Source: Moringa oleifera
Taxonomy: Eukaryota > Streptophyta > Magnoliopsida > Brassicales > Moringaceae
Direction: 5' to 3'
NCBI GenBank assembly: GCA_021397835.1
Contig: JAJFZO010000165.1
Coordinates: 372,001 to 436,000 of the forward strand
DNA length: 64,000 nucleotides
Of this stretch, positions 62,401-64,000 are shown in pieces (the stretch's first letter is position 1; each line of letters starts with the position of its first letter). A model generated the notes under the pieces. The model was not told the DNA's origin, did no database searches, and worked only from the letters and a program-made list of their open reading frames with translations. The translations under genes were made by a program, and so were the position numbers.

Positions 62401-63468
62401 TCAATTATTGCTTAGAAATTATTTAATGGTAGATTGAAATATCTATTAGACCAAATAATATTTTTAAGTTTAATTAAAATTTGAGTCCAATTATATCTTA
62501 GGCTTAATTTGTTCTTAGGTTCAATTAATTTTTAAGCCATTGTAGGTCCGATTAATTACCAGCCTCGTTATTTTAAAATTCAATTAATTATGAATCTAAT
62601 TATATTTTTGATCTAATTTGATACAAAGCTCATTTAATTCTTAGTCTCAATTATATATTAAGTCTAATTATTTATTATGATCAATTATATATTAAACTTA
62701 ATTTTCCATTAGACGCAATTAATTCTTAGGTACAATTAAATATTAACCTCAATTAAGTCTTTGTCTCAATTAATAATTAGGTTAGATTAACTTTTAGGCT
62801 CAATTACATCTTACACATACTTAATTGTAGAGCCAATTTCGTTCTTAGGGCTAATTATATGTTTAGGCTCAATTAATTATGAGGCTTGATTAATGAAGTC
62901 CAATTATTTATAAGATAATAATATATTAAGTTTAATTATTATTTTAAGTCTAATTATATCGAGGCTCACACATGCTAAGTCCAATTTGTTATTAAATGCA
63001 GTTATATCTCAAGGTTAATTAATCAATTATATATTAAACTATATTCTTTATTAGGCCTAATTCAGTTTTAAGCGGATCATGCATGCTAATTCCAATTATA
63101 TCTTAAGCTCAAATAATTATTGAGTTCAATTATATCTTAAGCCTAATTATATTTTAGAGTAAATTATTTGTTAAGGCTATTTTTTTCTTGGGCTTATTAT
63201 ATATTAAGATTGATATATATATATTAGGCCTAATAATCTCATGAATTCTTAGGTGCATTTGTGTCTTTAGCACATTTAATTAATATTATTATTAGTTAAT
63301 TGGTATGCCCCATAGAATTTTAGGTCTAATAATCATGAGGCTCCAAGTATATTTTAAGTCCAATTATGTGTTAGGTTCGCTTCGTTCGTAAGCCCCATAA
63401 TTTCTTATTTCATGCATGATATGCATAACTAATTCAAATTATGACCCGTAAACTTAACACTAAATCCT
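62401..63468 (-). repeat. 17-bp AT-rich satellite, minus orientation
   Basis: Sister of 53346-54415. Contains the ~550-bp module (marker near 62807) and the terminal CATGCATGATATGC sequence at about 63411. Confidence 0.87.
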
Positions 63469-63974
63469 AAATCTTAAACCCGTAATCCCTATGTAGTAAC
63501 CCCTTAACCTTACCCTCTATGGCTTAAACCCCTAACCCTTGAACACTGACCTCTTAATCCTAACCCCTAAAATCAAAAACTTAAACCTCAAAGGCAATTT
63601 ACCCTAACCTCTAACCCCTAAACATCAAATCTTAAACCTTAACCCTTAAACTCTAAAATCAAAAACTTAAACTCCAAAGATAATTTACACTGTACCTCTT
63701 AAACTTAAACTCCAACCCCTAAAAGTTAACAACCTTAACCCCTAGATCCTAAACATTTAGCTGTAAACCCTAAATCCTAAAATCAAAACCTGAACCCTAA
63801 AGCAAAACTACTAAATCCTAAACCCGAACCTTAACCATAAACCCAAACTCTAATCAATAAACCCTAAACTCTAACCCCTACCCAAACTAGAAACCCCAAC
63901 TCCTACACCCTAACCCTTGAATCCTTAATCATAAACATTAAGCTCTAACCCTAAAACTTAAATGCTAATCTCTA
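63469..63974 (-). repeat. Telomere-like tract, C-rich orientation
   Basis: CCCTAAA variants aligned with 54416-55025. It has one copy of the sub-repeat AAAATCAAAAACTTAAACTC with GATAATTTACACTGTACC at about 63655. Confidence 0.87.
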
Positions 63975-64000
63975 AATTGGTTATAATATAGGATTTAGGG
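63975..64000 (+). repeat. Start of a G-rich telomere-like tract
   Basis: GGTTATAATATAGGATTTAG marks the strand-sense flip seen at 55026. The window ends here. Confidence 0.7.

Overview
The window looks like nuclear heterochromatin of a land plant, probably a flowering plant. The evidence is Arabidopsis-type telomere-like motifs (TTTAGGG/CCCTAAA), a decayed Ty3/gypsy retrotransposon with a primer-binding site resembling the plant initiator-tRNA type, and two relics of a plastid trnQ-UUG gene. The species cannot be named from the sequence. I see no intact gene; every coding trace is broken. There is no CRISPR array and nothing bacterial.

About two thirds of the window (roughly 42 kb) is a very AT-rich degenerate minisatellite with a 17-bp monomer, close to AAKAWATAATTGGGCCT. 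It lies in long blocks of one orientation. Blocks reading AATTGGGCCTAA on the + strand are called 'plus', and blocks reading TTAGGCCCAATT 'minus'. A further 8-9 kb is degenerate telomere-like DNA, C-rich (CCCTAAA) or G-rich (TTTAGGG) on the + strand.

Layout: G-rich 1-360; minus 361-1078; C-rich 1079-2545; G-rich 2546-2735; plus 2736-8185 (trnQ relic at 3151); minus 8186-9087; gypsy element (+) 9088-14040; C-rich 14041-14643; LTR fragment (-) 14644-14880; C-rich spacer; LTR plus integrase (-) 14950-16662; minus 16668-24010; C-rich 24011-25965; G-rich 25966-28120; plus 28121-32140 (trnQ relic at 28902); minus 32141-37234; C-rich 37235-38241; LTR (-) 38242-38861; C-rich spacer; integrase tail and LTR (+) 39002-39710; short G-rich; plus 39796-42160; minus 42161-42740; plus 42741-43556; minus 43557-45590; non-satellite 45591-47110; minus 47111-47890; low-copy DNA with a protein-like exon 47891-48905; minus 48906-52750; plus 52751-53345; minus 53346-54415; C-rich 54416-55025; G-rich 55026-55330; plus 55331-55778; minus 55779-57450; non-satellite 57451-58225; minus, with a low-copy island at 58845-59110; LTR end 59775-59838; short G-rich; plus 59932-62400; minus 62401-63468; C-rich 63469-63974; G-rich to the end.

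Two larger patterns stand out. Nearly every minus-to-plus switch of the 17-bp satellite is occupied by a C-rich then G-rich telomere-like tract, or by retroelement debris lying between such tracts, giving a repeated palindrome-like plan. The blocks are also related by segmental duplication: a 3.8-kb pair, a 2-kb triplet with a fourth partial copy, a roughly 2.5-3 kb pair sharing one orientation-switch junction, and a module ending in a C|G centre that recurs about 9 kb apart. The retroelement pieces appear to belong to one family, with LTRs that begin TGACACAG and end TATCA.
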